In this document: one piece after another, positions 1 through 8,555 of the stretch | Layout: every line of letters begins with the position of its first letter | Position numbering within the stretch: the first letter of the stretch is position 1 | NCBI GenBank assembly: GCA_902492935.1 | Contig: CABUNJ010000001.1 | Coordinates: 77,973 to 141,972, forward strand | DNA length: 64,000 bases | Source: an uncultured Collinsella sp. | GTDB taxonomy: Bacteria; Actinomycetota; Coriobacteriia; Coriobacteriales; Coriobacteriaceae | Direction: 5' to 3' | Made by a program: the position numbers and the translations under genes | Notes under the pieces: model-generated | What the model was told of the DNA's origin: nothing | What the model saw: only the letters and a program-made list of their open reading frames with translations | Databases searched by the model: none

Positions 1-2
1 AC

Positions 3-497
3 CTGTCGATACCCATGCTCGCCCGCATGTACCAGAAGAGACTCAAGACGTACGCCAAACTGGGGTACGAAATATATTCAGTAGAGGCCAGCGAGCAACC
101 CGATTACAACATTCTCATAGAGCCGGCAAACGCTATTGAGGCATTAATTAAAGACATCACCAGTGCCACAAAGAGCGCCTTTATAGCCGCATCCTACGCA
201 TCCGCCGCATGCCTCGCGAAACTCACCGCCACACTCGCAGGCGCAGCCGCCCGTGGGATTACCCTTGAGATTTATGTTGCCTCAACTCCGCGCGATGACG
301 CGAAAGCGATTTTTGCCGAGATGAACGTCGACTATTCCGTCAAGGCCAAAGGGCGGCTTTGCGCGGCCGTGATTGACGAGGAAACTGTCTGGTACGGGAC
401 TATTCCGCTGCTGGCATTCCCCAAGAAAGAAGACCGCAGCATCCGTTTCAAAAGCAACGAAGTCGCCGCTGAGTTTTTGAGCGAAATCCAGCAATGA
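3..497 (+). CDS. C-terminal part of a PLD-like-domain protein (5' end outside window)
   Basis: The reading frame is open to the first base of the window, so the true start lies upstream; 164 codons are visible. The visible half resembles the phospholipase-D-like module found at the C-terminus of some helicase or ATPase proteins: an alpha/beta stretch (KSAFIAASYASAACLAKL), then AAVIDEETVWYG, which corresponds to the strand-turn of an HKD motif. The His and Lys of HKD are absent (LCAAVID in place of HxKxxxID), so this copy is probably a binding or structural module rather than an active nuclease. Its full function cannot be assigned because the N-terminal domains are missing. It converges on the toxin gene at 619. 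Confidence 0.55.
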   Translation: MSIPMLARMYQKRLKTYAKLGYEIYSVEASEQPDYNILIEPANAIEALIKDITSATKSAFIAASYASAACLAKLTATLAGAAARGITLEIYVASTPRDDAKAIFAEMNVDYSVKAKGRLCAAVIDEETVWYGTIPLLAFPKKEDRSIRFKSNEVAAEFLSEIQQ

Positions 498-538
498 GGA
501 GAACCGGGGGCCGCAGCAGCGAACGGGGCGCCCCTATC

Positions 539-605
539 AGTTGCGGTGAAATAGGGACTGCATTTGGCTTAGCAACCGCGAATCAATCCCTATTCCACCG
601 CAACT
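539..605. repeat. TTGCGGTG-type hairpin element, copy A
   Basis: Two 19-nt arms (539-557 and 587-605) pair with a single mismatch. The outer part reads AGTTGCGGTG and the inner part AATAGGGA. The same outer sequence recurs at 8372-8437 and 56382-56447, with different inner sequences that still pair. It lies between two convergent genes, where it may act as a bidirectional terminator or 3'-end stabiliser. It lacks a strong T-tract. Confidence 0.75.
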
Positions 606-618
606 TGGAAATCGGCGA

Positions 619-927
619 TCAGCCCAGCGGACCCTGAAACAGCTCCTGATGAGTGCCCATTCTCACCAGCCTAATCACTGGGTTAGTCTTATGGGGAAGA
701 TAAAGAACGACCACATCGACCAAGCCATCGGATAGGTGGAAATCGATGTGGCCGTTGTAGTTTCCGCCCGGGTTTGAGAGCTCGTGGGCGCCATACTCCG
801 CCGGAAGTGACCCATGAGCCACAAGCTCTGCAACCGCCGCTTTAAACTCACTTTTTAGCTGCGGATGCATGCGCATCGTTCGTTTGTAGTCCACCTTAAA
901 TTGAGCCTCGACTTTAATCTCGAACAT
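619..927 (-). CDS. yafQ: YafQ-family mRNA interferase toxin
   Basis: 102 residues, the usual length for YafQ/RelE-superfamily toxins, which cleave mRNA on the ribosome. The active-site pattern of YafQ is visible: histidines in GHIDFHLSD, and the C-terminal GTHQELF that supplies the catalytic His and Phe (compare GSHSDLF in Escherichia coli YafQ). The start codon follows the antitoxin stop after 2 nt, and its ribosome site (GAGGAA) lies in the antitoxin's last codons, so the pair is translationally coupled. The family role is growth arrest under stress when the antitoxin is degraded. The intact motif argues for an active toxin. Confidence 0.88.
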   Translation of the reverse strand: MFEIKVEAQFKVDYKRTMRMHPQLKSEFKAAVAELVAHGSLPAEYGAHELSNPGGNYNGHIDFHLSDGLVDVVVLYLPHKTNPVIRLVRMGTHQELFQGPLG

Positions 928-929
928 CG

Positions 930-1229
930 CTATTCCTCATCGAGGAACGATATAAGCTCATCAGCGTTATTGAATGACGGGCTGTCGTCCGGCAAAATCC
1001 CCAACTCGTGAGCCTCGGCGATCACCATGGCGCGTCTCGTCGCCTCGTTGGGCACCTCCGCCCTTCCTACGATCTCAAAAGGAATCTTTCGCTGATTTAC
1101 CAGCTGCCGAACAGCAAGGTTGAGATACGAATTGAGACTCAGACCAACTGTATCCAAGAACTCAGTCGCCTGCTCCTTGAGCCCCTCTTCGATGCGAACC
1201 GTCGTAGGCTTAACCGTTGCAGTAGACAT
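930..1229 (-). CDS. dinJ: DinJ/RelB-family antitoxin
   Basis: 99 residues starting at MSTATVKPTT. This start was chosen because GGAGG sits just upstream; a longer frame to 1322 would read through the operator region. The N-terminal part (TTVRIEEGLKEQATEFLDTVGLSLNSYLN) is a ribbon-helix-helix DNA-binding domain of the RelB/DinJ type. The acidic C-terminus (NNADELISFLDEE) is expected to wrap and neutralise the toxin encoded 2 nt downstream. The pair probably represses its own promoter through the inverted repeat upstream. Confidence 0.87.
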   Translation of the reverse strand: MSTATVKPTTVRIEEGLKEQATEFLDTVGLSLNSYLNLAVRQLVNQRKIPFEIVGRAEVPNEATRRAMVIAEAHELGILPDDSPSFNNADELISFLDEE

Positions 1230-1278
1230 ACGCGACCTCCTCGCCCTCGTCTTTTGCATCAGTATACCCAATATAAAT

Positions 1279-1310
1279 GGCAACCTGACGTTAGATAGCA
1301 TCAGATTGCC
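1279..1310. promoter_or_regulatory. Inverted repeat, likely toxin-antitoxin operator
   Basis: GGCAACCTGA (1279-1288) is repeated in inverted orientation as TCAGATTGCC (1301-1310), with one mismatch and a 12-nt spacer. It lies 50-80 nt upstream of the antitoxin start. Autoregulation through such palindromes by a ribbon-helix-helix antitoxin is the rule in this family. A TATACT hexamer at 1261-1266 (minus strand) could be the -10 box, but no convincing -35 is spaced to it. Confidence 0.6.
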
Positions 1311-1343
1311 ATGCATATTCATGTCGCGGTAGACACGATTGCT

Positions 1344-2102
1344 CTACATCAACCCGCTGAGCGCAATGTCAACGGCCTCGTTGAGGTCGTCGGTGATGTG
1401 TACCAGCTCCGGATCGAGGGGGCTGATCATGCCGGCGTCCATCACCGGGCCGTTGAGCCAGTCGAACAGGCCCTGCCAGTACTCGATGCCCACCAAAACG
1501 AGCGGCATACGCTTGACCTTGTGCGTTTGCACCAGCGTGAGCACCTCGAACATCTCGTCGAGCGTGCCAAACCCGCCGGGAAACACAATAGCGCCCGAGC
1601 TGTATTTGACGAACATGGTCTTGCGCACAAAGAAGTAACGGAAGTCCATGCCGAGGTTCACGTATTTGTTGAGCCCCTGCTCGTGCGGCAATTCAATGCC
1701 CAGGCCAACTGACTTACCATTGACGCTCGCCGCTCCCTTGTTGGCCGCTTCCATGATGCCGGGGCCGCCACCGGTAATAACCGCCACGCCGCGCTGGGCA
1801 ATCTTGCGACCGACCGTGCGCGCCGCCTTGTAGAGCGGATCGGTCTTGGGCGTGCGGGCGCTACCGAAGATGGTCACCGCAGGCCCGAGCTCGGCAAGTG
1901 CGCCAAAACCATCGACAAACTCGGCCTGGATGCGCAGTACGCGCCACGGATCGGCATGCAGCCAGTCGGTCGACTCCTCGGGCGCCAGCAGGTTGGCGTA
2001 GGTGTTGTCCTTAGGAATCATGGGGCCGCGCATGACCACGGGGCCGCGGCGGTACGTCTCGTCGTAGGCCGGCTCGCCCTCGACGTTCTCATTCTTAATC
2101 AT
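1344..2102 (-). CDS. LOG-family (TIGR00730) nucleotide phosphoribohydrolase-like protein
   Basis: 252 residues starting at MIKNENVEGE, with AGGAG just upstream; the frame extends further, to 2174, but without a ribosome site. It has a Rossmann-like fold with the two family signatures: GGGPGIMEAANKG and PGGFGTLDEMFE. The latter is the PGGxGTxxE motif that binds nucleotide and carries catalysis. Family members hydrolyse nucleoside 5'-monophosphates to free base and ribose 5-phosphate (cytokinin-activating LOG enzymes, YgdH/PpnN-like), despite older 'lysine decarboxylase' labels. Substrate is not predictable here. It lies downstream of tgt in the same direction but is separated from it by a terminator. 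Confidence 0.82.
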   Translation of the reverse strand: MIKNENVEGEPAYDETYRRGPVVMRGPMIPKDNTYANLLAPEESTDWLHADPWRVLRIQAEFVDGFGALAELGPAVTIFGSARTPKTDPLYKAARTVGRKIAQRGVAVITGGGPGIMEAANKGAASVNGKSVGLGIELPHEQGLNKYVNLGMDFRYFFVRKTMFVKYSSGAIVFPGGFGTLDEMFEVLTLVQTHKVKRMPLVLVGIEYWQGLFDWLNGPVMDAGMISPLDPELVHITDDLNEAVDIALSGLM

Positions 2103-2117
2103 GGGTGCTCCTATCGA

Positions 2118-2166
2118 GAAAAAGAAAAGCGGGCGGGGTCGACGCCATGCGCCAAACACCCGCCCG
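2118..2166 (-). terminator. Rho-independent terminator after tgt
   Basis: On the minus strand, arms CGGGCGGG and CCCGCCCG (2159-2166 and 2130-2137) flank a 21-nt loop and are followed by a T-rich run (2118-2128). It ends the tgt transcript 149 nt after the stop and just before the LOG gene. The 2167-2315 stretch holds only a small GAGCGG/CCGCTC hairpin and no gene. Confidence 0.75.
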
Positions 2167-2315
2167 AACATCAACTATTCGGTATGGTACCCACGATGCA
2201 TCAAGTGCTTGCAAGCTATCGGTCAGCGGTCGCGCAGCCGGTGCCAGCAAATGTGACGAGCGGTTGCCGCTCAGCCTTTGCCATTGCCCACGCTCTGCAA
2301 GCGTGTCTGTCGCCC

Positions 2316-3455
<1,140 letters not shown>

Positions 3456-3561
3456 AAACTGGAACTCCTTGGTTGCGGTTCATACGCAAACCATTATACG
3501 GGCAACCCGCAAGAAGCACCGACTCGACAGAAACTGGTGCATTAGGATCGGGTTCCGGAGC

Positions 3562-3758
3562 TAGTCGTTGGGGACGTTCTTAAACGACTGGTCGTTGGGA
3601 ACAGTCTTCAGCGCCATCTTGCAAAGAAGCGTCCCAATCTGCCGGCACTTAGGGACTGTCCCCAAGTGCCGGCAAGGGTGTCCCTTATGACTAGTCATTT
3701 AAGAACCTCCCCAACGACTACCTTATGACCAGTCATTTAAGAACGTCCCCAACGACTA
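3562..3758. repeat. GGGGAC-type inverted/tandem repeat cluster
   Basis: Arm L (3562-3593: TAGTCGTTGGGGACGTTCTT followed by AAACGACTGGTC) pairs with arm R2 (3727-3758) with one mismatch in 32. A second right arm, R1 (3689-3720), differs from R2 at two positions, so 3683-3720 and 3721-3758 form a 38-nt direct repeat. Between the arms is another palindrome, GCCGGCACTT (3641-3650) with AAGTGCCGGC (3664-3673), around AGGGACTGTCCCC. The same core recurs at 8455-8512 and a variant at 63347-63435. The remaining tgt-IS gap (3456-3561, 3759-3809) contains no gene. Confidence 0.8.
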
Positions 3759-3936
3759 CGAGATCATCTCCAACAGCCAAGGCAACGCCGAAGCTTTGTC
3801 AACGACAGACACTATGACCCAATCCGAGGGCACTAAAAAGATAGGAGCCCCCGCTCGTGACCGCGGGTCGGGGCTGCGACAATGATGTTGAAGTGCCATA
3901 GGCGCAGCCGCGCCGCAACGAGGTTGGGAGGCTCCC

Positions 3937-5058
3937 ATGCCAAAGTATTCTACCGCGTTCGGGATGGACGTCCACCTGAGGTCGACCACCGTCTGCGCCC
4001 TCGACGCGGACACCGGCGAGGCCGTGACGAGGAGGTTCCCCGGCAACCCCTGGGGCGAGATCGCCGGGTGGATGGACGGGTTCCCCGGGCCGTCGCTCGC
4101 GGCCTACGAGAGCGACTACCTCGGCTTCGCCCCGCAAAGGGAGCTCGCCGGGCTCGGCGTCGAGTGCGTCGTCGCCGCGGTCTCGAAGATCCCCAGGTCG
4201 GCCGCCGACTCGGCCTCGAAGAACGACAGGAACGACGCCGCCAGGATGGCCAAGGCGATACTCGCCCACGACATCTCCCCCGTATGGGTCCCCTCCCCCG
4301 AGGTCGAAGGCATCAGGGACCTCGCCGGCGCCTACGACGGGGCGACCGCGCGCCTGGCGACCGCCAAGCAGCGGCTGCTCGCCTTCCTCGGAAAGCGCGG
4401 GTTCGTCTACGGCGGCACCACGCCCGCCGGCAACCCGAGGAAGTACTGGACCTACGACTTCCTGAGGTGGCTCGACAAGGTCAGGCCGGAGGGCGATGGC
4501 GGGGTTCGGGCGCTCGCCGCCCTGAGGAACGAGGTCGAGGCCGCGGCGGAGGCCCGGGCGGACCTGCTCTCCGAGTACAGGGCCGCCGTGGATGCCAGCC
4601 CGATCGCCGCGGAGGTGGCCGCCCTCCAGTCGATCAAGGGCTGCGCCTTCGCGCTGGCCGCGGCCTTCTCGGCCGAGGTCGGCGACTTCACGAGGTTCCG
4701 TTCCGGAAGGCAGGTCACGGCCTACTTCGGCCTCGCGCCGAGCCAGAGGTCGAGTGGCGACTCCGTGCGGCTCGGAGGCATCAGCGGCGCGGGCAACGCG
4801 CTCGTGAGGAAGCTGGCCGTTGAGGGCTCATGGTGCTACGCCGCGGCGCGGCACCAGCCGAAGCTCATGCCGAGGGACACGGGCGTGCCCCTCGAGATAA
4901 GGATGCACGGGAGGAAGGGGTCCGAGCGGCTCCTGCGGCGGCGCGAGGAGATGCTCGCCCGCGGCATGCCCGCGGCGAAGGCCAACGCGGCCACCGCGGC
5001 CGAGCTCGTGAGGTGGCTCTGGGCCCTCGGCATGATGTGCCGGGAGGGCGCGGAATAG
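3937..5058 (+). CDS. IS110/IS1111-family transposase (DEDD recombinase)
   Basis: 373 residues with GGGAGG upstream of the start. The N-terminal RuvC-like DEDD domain begins FGMDVHLRSTTVCAL (first Asp) and continues through AYESDYLG and KNDRNDAARMAKAIL (last acidic residues). The C-terminal Transposase_20 domain is visible around LQSIKGCAFALAAAFSAEVG, FRSGRQVTAYFGLAP, and SGDSVRLGGISGAGN, including the serine region thought to form the covalent DNA link. These enzymes excise the element as a circle and reinsert it using an RNA guide encoded in the element's non-coding end. The frame is intact, so the element may be active. Its arginine codons (agg-rich) differ from neighbouring genes, consistent with recent arrival. 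Confidence 0.93.
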   Translation: MPKYSTAFGMDVHLRSTTVCALDADTGEAVTRRFPGNPWGEIAGWMDGFPGPSLAAYESDYLGFAPQRELAGLGVECVVAAVSKIPRSAADSASKNDRNDAARMAKAILAHDISPVWVPSPEVEGIRDLAGAYDGATARLATAKQRLLAFLGKRGFVYGGTTPAGNPRKYWTYDFLRWLDKVRPEGDGGVRALAALRNEVEAAAEARADLLSEYRAAVDASPIAAEVAALQSIKGCAFALAAAFSAEVGDFTRFRSGRQVTAYFGLAPSQRSSGDSVRLGGISGAGNALVRKLAVEGSWCYAAARHQPKLMPRDTGVPLEIRMHGRKGSERLLRRREEMLARGMPAAKANAATAAELVRWLWALGMMCREGAE

Positions 5059-5089
5059 ACATAGCCCCCGTCCCGGCGAGCCGGGCGGC

Positions 5090-5215
5090 CTTCGGGGACA
5101 CCCCCTATTTCGCTGTGCGCGCGGAGCCCTCCGCATGCGCCTCGACAGACTTGGGGAACCCCGCCGAAGGAATGGAGTGCGGGCCGACAGAACGGTATCC
5201 GCGGATATGAGACTG
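5090..5215 (+). ncRNA. Candidate bridge (seek) RNA of the insertion sequence
   Basis: The 3' non-coding part of the IS folds into a target-binding-loop-like structure. An outer stem (CCCCC 5101-5105 with GGGG 5153-5156) encloses an internal loop, which in turn encloses a hairpin (GCGC-GCGGA 5117-5125 with TCCGC-AT-GCGC 5130-5140). The 5' side of the loop holds TTTCGCT (5108-5114), complementary to the right flank AGCGAAA (5338-5344). The 3' side holds CGACAGA (5143-5149), identical to the left flank (3803-3809). A second segment ATATGA (5205-5210) equals the element's right end (5333-5338). Boundaries are approximate and expression is untested. Confidence 0.6.
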
Positions 5216-5342
5216 AGCCGAAGGCGTCGACGACATGCCGGGGGCGGACCGGGACGGGTTCAACGGCAGGCCCCGCCGACCGATTGCAAGCGGTCGGCGG
5301 GGCCATTGTGGCTCTTGACAGCGGATTGGGTCATATGAGCGA

Positions 5343-5441
5343 AAACCCGCCAGAGCGAGCAAGGTGCCTTGAAGCGAGGCGGCATTGACCTTCTGGTCAT
5401 GCCGCCGAAGCTGAAAGGCAGATTGCCGCTCTGGCGGGTTT
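5343..5441 (-). ncRNA. Repeated structured element, copy 1
   Basis: Closing stem of 15 bp (5343-5357 with 5427-5441), a 5-bp stem GCCTT/AAGGC (5366-5370, 5415-5419) and an apical hairpin GGCATTGACC-TTCT-GGTCATGCC (5381-5403). Copies at 8556-8654 and 46250-46347 share the loops but have other paired sequences. All three lie at the 3' side of a minus-strand gene; on that strand this copy ends with the closing stem followed by TTTT, like a terminator. It is likely part of the 3' untranslated region of the SDR transcript, or a processed RNA. Confidence 0.65.
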
Positions 5442-5454
5442 GCAGCGTCAACTG

Positions 5455-5481
5455 GTTACGCGGTTCGTAGAACCGCGTAAC
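5455..5481. repeat. 27-nt palindrome at the end of the SDR gene
   Basis: Perfect palindrome with 12-nt arms GTTACGCGGTTC and a 3-nt loop, 2 nt beyond the stop codon of the dehydrogenase gene. An identical 27-mer lies at 8668-8694 after queA. Both are 13 nt from a structured element. It may block 3' exonucleases or help termination. Confidence 0.75.
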
Positions 5482-5483
5482 TG

Positions 5484-6284
5484 CTAGGGCCGCTGGCCCA
5501 TGCCGCCCTCGAGGGTGACGGTCTCGCCGTTCATGTACTTAAAGTCGGGACCGCAGAGCTGAACGACCACGCGGCCGATTTCCTTCTCGACGTCGCCGTA
5601 GTGGCCCGCCGGCGGCATGTGAACGTTGGCCTTGAACGCCTCGGGGTAAGCATCCTGGAAGTTCTCGAGCGCGGCAGTCCAGGCAAGCGGGCACACGATG
5701 TTGACGTTGATGCCGTCTTTGCCCCACTCGTTGGCGGCAACGCGGGTCAGGCCGCGGATGCCCTCCTTGGCGGCAGCATAACTGCACTGGCCATAGTTGC
5801 CAAACAGGCCGGCGCCCGAGGCAAAGTTGACCACGGAGCCCTTGGTCTCCTTCAGGTGCGGATAGGCCTTCTGCATGTACAGATAGGTAGCATACAGACC
5901 GGAGTAAATGGCCAGGTTAAACTGGTCCATGGTGTGATCGGCGATGGTCACGCCCGAGGCGCTAGCCTGAGCATTGTTGACGACGGCGTCGATGCGGCCG
6001 AACTCCTCAATGGCCTTGTCGATGACGTTCTGGACGACGGCCTCGTTGTCCTGACCAGCCGAGACATCGGCCTGAACAGGCAGAACCTTGACACCGTACT
6101 CGGCCTCGAGAGACTCCTTGGCGGCCTCGAGCTTGGCGACGTTGCGGCCGGTGATGACGAGGTTCGCGCCCTCCTTGGCAAATGCGATATCGATGCCGTA
6201 GCCGATGGAGCCAGCGGAACCGTCCTTAAGCGTGGCCTTGCCGCCGCCGGTGACGATCACGGTCTTACCAGTGAAAAGTCCCAT
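5484..6284 (-). CDS. Short-chain dehydrogenase/reductase
   Basis: 266 residues starting at MGLFTGKTVIVTGG, chosen because GAAAGGAC lies just upstream; an in-frame ATG at 6299 overlaps this ribosome site. It is a Rossmann-fold NAD(P)-dependent oxidoreductase: VVNNAQASASG (NNAG-like), catalytic Ser in NFASGAG, and the catalytic pair SYAAAK. The glycine loop is unusual: TGGG is followed by about nine extra residues (KATLKDGSAGS) before IGYG, in place of the compact TGxxxGxG. The substrate cannot be inferred; gut Coriobacteriia use SDRs on steroids and bile acids, but nothing specific shows that here. It is transcribed alone, divergently from the coiled-coil gene. Confidence 0.83.
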   Translation of the reverse strand: MGLFTGKTVIVTGGGKATLKDGSAGSIGYGIDIAFAKEGANLVITGRNVAKLEAAKESLEAEYGVKVLPVQADVSAGQDNEAVVQNVIDKAIEEFGRIDAVVNNAQASASGVTIADHTMDQFNLAIYSGLYATYLYMQKAYPHLKETKGSVVNFASGAGLFGNYGQCSYAAAKEGIRGLTRVAANEWGKDGINVNIVCPLAWTAALENFQDAYPEAFKANVHMPPAGHYGDVEKEIGRVVVQLCGPDFKYMNGETVTLEGGMGQRP

Positions 6285-6572
6285 ACAAAGTCCTTTCAAA
6301 TCGCGACGGGCACGCCCGCCGACTGCGCGTATCCAACTTCACGCGCCAAAAGCTGAGATGCAACTTTAGCGTGTTCAAGCAAAATTAAAAGACCGCGGTA
6401 GGCGAACGGCACCACGTCGTTCGGCGAAGGGATTGTCAAGTACAAACTGGATAAAGCGGCCGAGTTATTGTTATCAGATCGAGCCATCGAACACGTTTTG
6501 AAACTTTGCTGCGGCGCGCGGGATGTCGGCGCGAGACTTTATCATAGGGTGACAAACAACGATGAGGAGCAC

Positions 6573-8342
6573 ATGCCTATGACAGACGAGCTGGACCCCC
6601 AGACTCAACAGCATATTGATGATTCCGCAGACGTCACCGCAGATACTGACACTGTGACCTGCGATGGTATCGACATCGACGACCCCATCTTGGACGAAAG
6701 CGCTACGGCGGAAACCCCTGCCGCGGAAAGCGCCGACGAGCAAAACGACAATGCGCCCGCTCAGGACGACGCCCCTGTACAGGACGCCGCCCCGCAAGCA
6801 GCGGGCCCCATCGAGGTGTCTTCGGAAGAAGAGCTCGATGCCGTCATGGACTCCATGATGGATGCTGTCAAAGCGATGAAAGACGCCGTCGCCGATGCCG
6901 ATATCGATGCCGAGGAAGAGGAGGCCGCCGAGGCGGCCTCGACCTTTGTGCCCGGCGAGACTCCGGTTGCCGACCAGGGCAGCACCATGCCCTCGTTTCT
7001 GCAGCTCGAGCACCCCACGATTGGCGCCGATGCGGTCGATCCGCACGCAGCAGGCTTTTCTGTGGTCGAGGGCGGTACCGGCAATATCGCCGCGCCGCAG
7101 GCTGCCGATGCGGACGCTGCCGACACCGCTCGCCCGACCGCCCCGCACTCCCCCGCCGCGAGCCGCGATCTGGGGACCGCTGTCTCGAACACTGCGAACG
7201 CCGTGGGCACCTTTATCGCCCAGGGTGCCTCGGCCATGCGCGAGATGAACGCCGCGAAAAAGGCACTTGCCGATGCCCGCGCCCACCTGGCCGAACTTGA
7301 GCAGCGCATTGCCGATCAGGCCGAGGAACTCGAGACGCGCCAGGATATCGCAGGCCGCTACGACCAGATCGTCGCCGACCAGCGCCAGGCGATCGCCACA
7401 GCGCAAGAGACCGCTGCGGCAGCCGAGATTGACCGTGATGCCCACGCCGCCAAAGTGACAGAGCTCAAGGGTCAGTTCGAACAAATGAAGACAGAGGATG
7501 ATGCGACTGAGCTCCGCCTGAAGGCCGCGCTCGACGCCGTGGAGGCCCGCGAGGCGAGCTCTCGCGAGACCGGCAACCGCCTCGTTCGACGTCTTGAGGA
7601 TTCCAAGCGCATCCGCAACAAGGTGAAGGCCGAGCGAGACGCCGGCATTGCGGCCGCACAACAAACCGTCGACGCCACGCGCGCCCAGCTCGAGACGCTG
7701 CGTCATGAGTATGCCGAGCTGCAACGCAATCCCTCGGCAAATCCCGCCAACTATACGGTGCGTACCAGCGAGCTCTCGATGCAGATCTCCGACACGGCAG
7801 ATGCCCTGCGAAAAGCCGAAGAAGATGTCCCGCGCATCACCGCCGACCTTGAGCACTCGCTTGCCGCAGCCGAGCAGGCCGTCGAACAGGCTCAAGCCCC
7901 CATTGCCGAAGCCAAACGCGCACACCAAGCCGTGACGACTGAGGCCGATGCCGCGCGAGACGAGCTGCAGACAGCGAAAACTGCCGCCACGACGCGCCAG
8001 CGCGAACTGCGCGAGAAGATCGCCGCCGAGGACAAGGCACGCCGCGACCAGGAGCAGACCATCGCCAACGCCCAAGCAGATACCGCACATGCGCAGTCGA
8101 TCATCGAGCAGGCGACCGAAGTACACGACCACCCAGAGATCACTGAGTCGCTTGCAGGATCCTTGGCCCGAGACAAAGCCGAACACGCCGAGACCGAGCG
8201 AGAAGTTGCCCAGCTCGAGGCCACCGAGGACGCGGTGCGCGAGCGTACCCGCGACTCACGCATCAAATTCACCGGCGCCATCGTCTGCATCGTCGCCGCA
8301 ATCCTGGTGATCATCCTGATCTGGCTGTTCGCGAGCAAGTAA
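6573..8342 (+). CDS. Tail-anchored coiled-coil protein of unknown function
   Basis: 589 residues, starting at ATG 6573 behind GAGGAG. About 170 acidic, Ala/Asp/Glu-rich residues, probably disordered, come first. Long heptad-rich helices follow (roughly 210-560), for example KKALADARAHLAELEQRIA and LRKAEEDVPRITADLEHSL. The C-terminus is a single membrane segment (AIVCIVAAILVIILIWLF) plus three residues. There is no signal peptide, so the bulk is cytoplasmic and held to the membrane by its tail. It has no recognisable enzyme domain and may scaffold or space envelope components. The long open frame on the opposite strand (6474-8186) mirrors the codon bias and is not counted as a gene. Confidence 0.75.
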   Translation: MPMTDELDPQTQQHIDDSADVTADTDTVTCDGIDIDDPILDESATAETPAAESADEQNDNAPAQDDAPVQDAAPQAAGPIEVSSEEELDAVMDSMMDAVKAMKDAVADADIDAEEEEAAEAASTFVPGETPVADQGSTMPSFLQLEHPTIGADAVDPHAAGFSVVEGGTGNIAAPQAADADAADTARPTAPHSPAASRDLGTAVSNTANAVGTFIAQGASAMREMNAAKKALADARAHLAELEQRIADQAEELETRQDIAGRYDQIVADQRQAIATAQETAAAAEIDRDAHAAKVTELKGQFEQMKTEDDATELRLKAALDAVEAREASSRETGNRLVRRLEDSKRIRNKVKAERDAGIAAAQQTVDATRAQLETLRHEYAELQRNPSANPANYTVRTSELSMQISDTADALRKAEEDVPRITADLEHSLAAAEQAVEQAQAPIAEAKRAHQAVTTEADAARDELQTAKTAATTRQRELREKIAAEDKARRDQEQTIANAQADTAHAQSIIEQATEVHDHPEITESLAGSLARDKAEHAETEREVAQLEATEDAVRERTRDSRIKFTGAIVCIVAAILVIILIWLFASK

Positions 8343-8371
8343 ACTAGCTGCCAAAAAAAACGCTCAACGCA

Positions 8372-8437
8372 GTTGCGGTGAGATAGTTCCTGTTTAGCCT
8401 CAAAAAAGGCCAGTTCAAGAACTATCTCACCGCAACT
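8372..8437. repeat. TTGCGGTG-type hairpin element, copy B
   Basis: Perfect 19-bp arms, 8372-8390 and 8419-8437. The outer AGTTGCGGTG matches copies A and C; the inner AGATAGTTC pairs with GAACTATCT and differs from the other copies. It sits 30 nt after the coiled-coil gene stop and starts a 320-nt convergent intergenic region in which three element families follow each other. Confidence 0.78.
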
Positions 8438-8454
8438 TATTAGATTGATGCAAG

Positions 8455-8512
8455 GTAGTCATTGGGGACGTTCTTAAACGACCAGTCGAACAAGAACGTC
8501 CCCAATGACTAC
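8455..8512. repeat. GGGGAC-type palindrome
   Basis: Perfect 21-bp arms (8455-8475 and 8492-8512) that contain TAGTCATTGGGGACGTTCTT, with a 16-nt loop. The arm is nearly identical to those at 3562-3593 and 3727-3758. As there, a structured element follows about 44 nt later. Confidence 0.78.
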
Positions 8513-8555
8513 ATCGACAACCAAAGAAATGCCGATGTTATGGCAGAGTCAGCGA

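Larger units (their letters stand above)
3810..5338 (+). mobile_element. IS110-family (IS1111-type) insertion sequence
   Basis: A single DEDD transposase gene is flanked by a perfect 14-nt inverted repeat, TATGACCCAATCCG at 3813-3826 and its complement at 5322-5335. Short subterminal inverted repeats and a longer non-coding region after the gene are features of the IS1111 subgroup. No target duplication is expected for this family. The outer boundaries are inferred: a GA dinucleotide at 3808-3809 and again at 5337-5338 could be the recombination core. A -35-like TTGACA at 5315-5320 would sit 18 nt from CACTAT (3810-3815) in an excised circle. Confidence 0.8.

Noticed and set aside
6296..6487. 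63-residue frame upstream of the SDR gene
   Set aside because: No ribosome site and no recognisable sequence; overlaps the SDR start region.
6474..8186. 570-residue open frame antisense to the coiled-coil gene
   Set aside because: Its Gly/Leu/Arg-rich, repetitive translation mirrors the Ala/Glu/Asp codons of the opposite strand; no domain.
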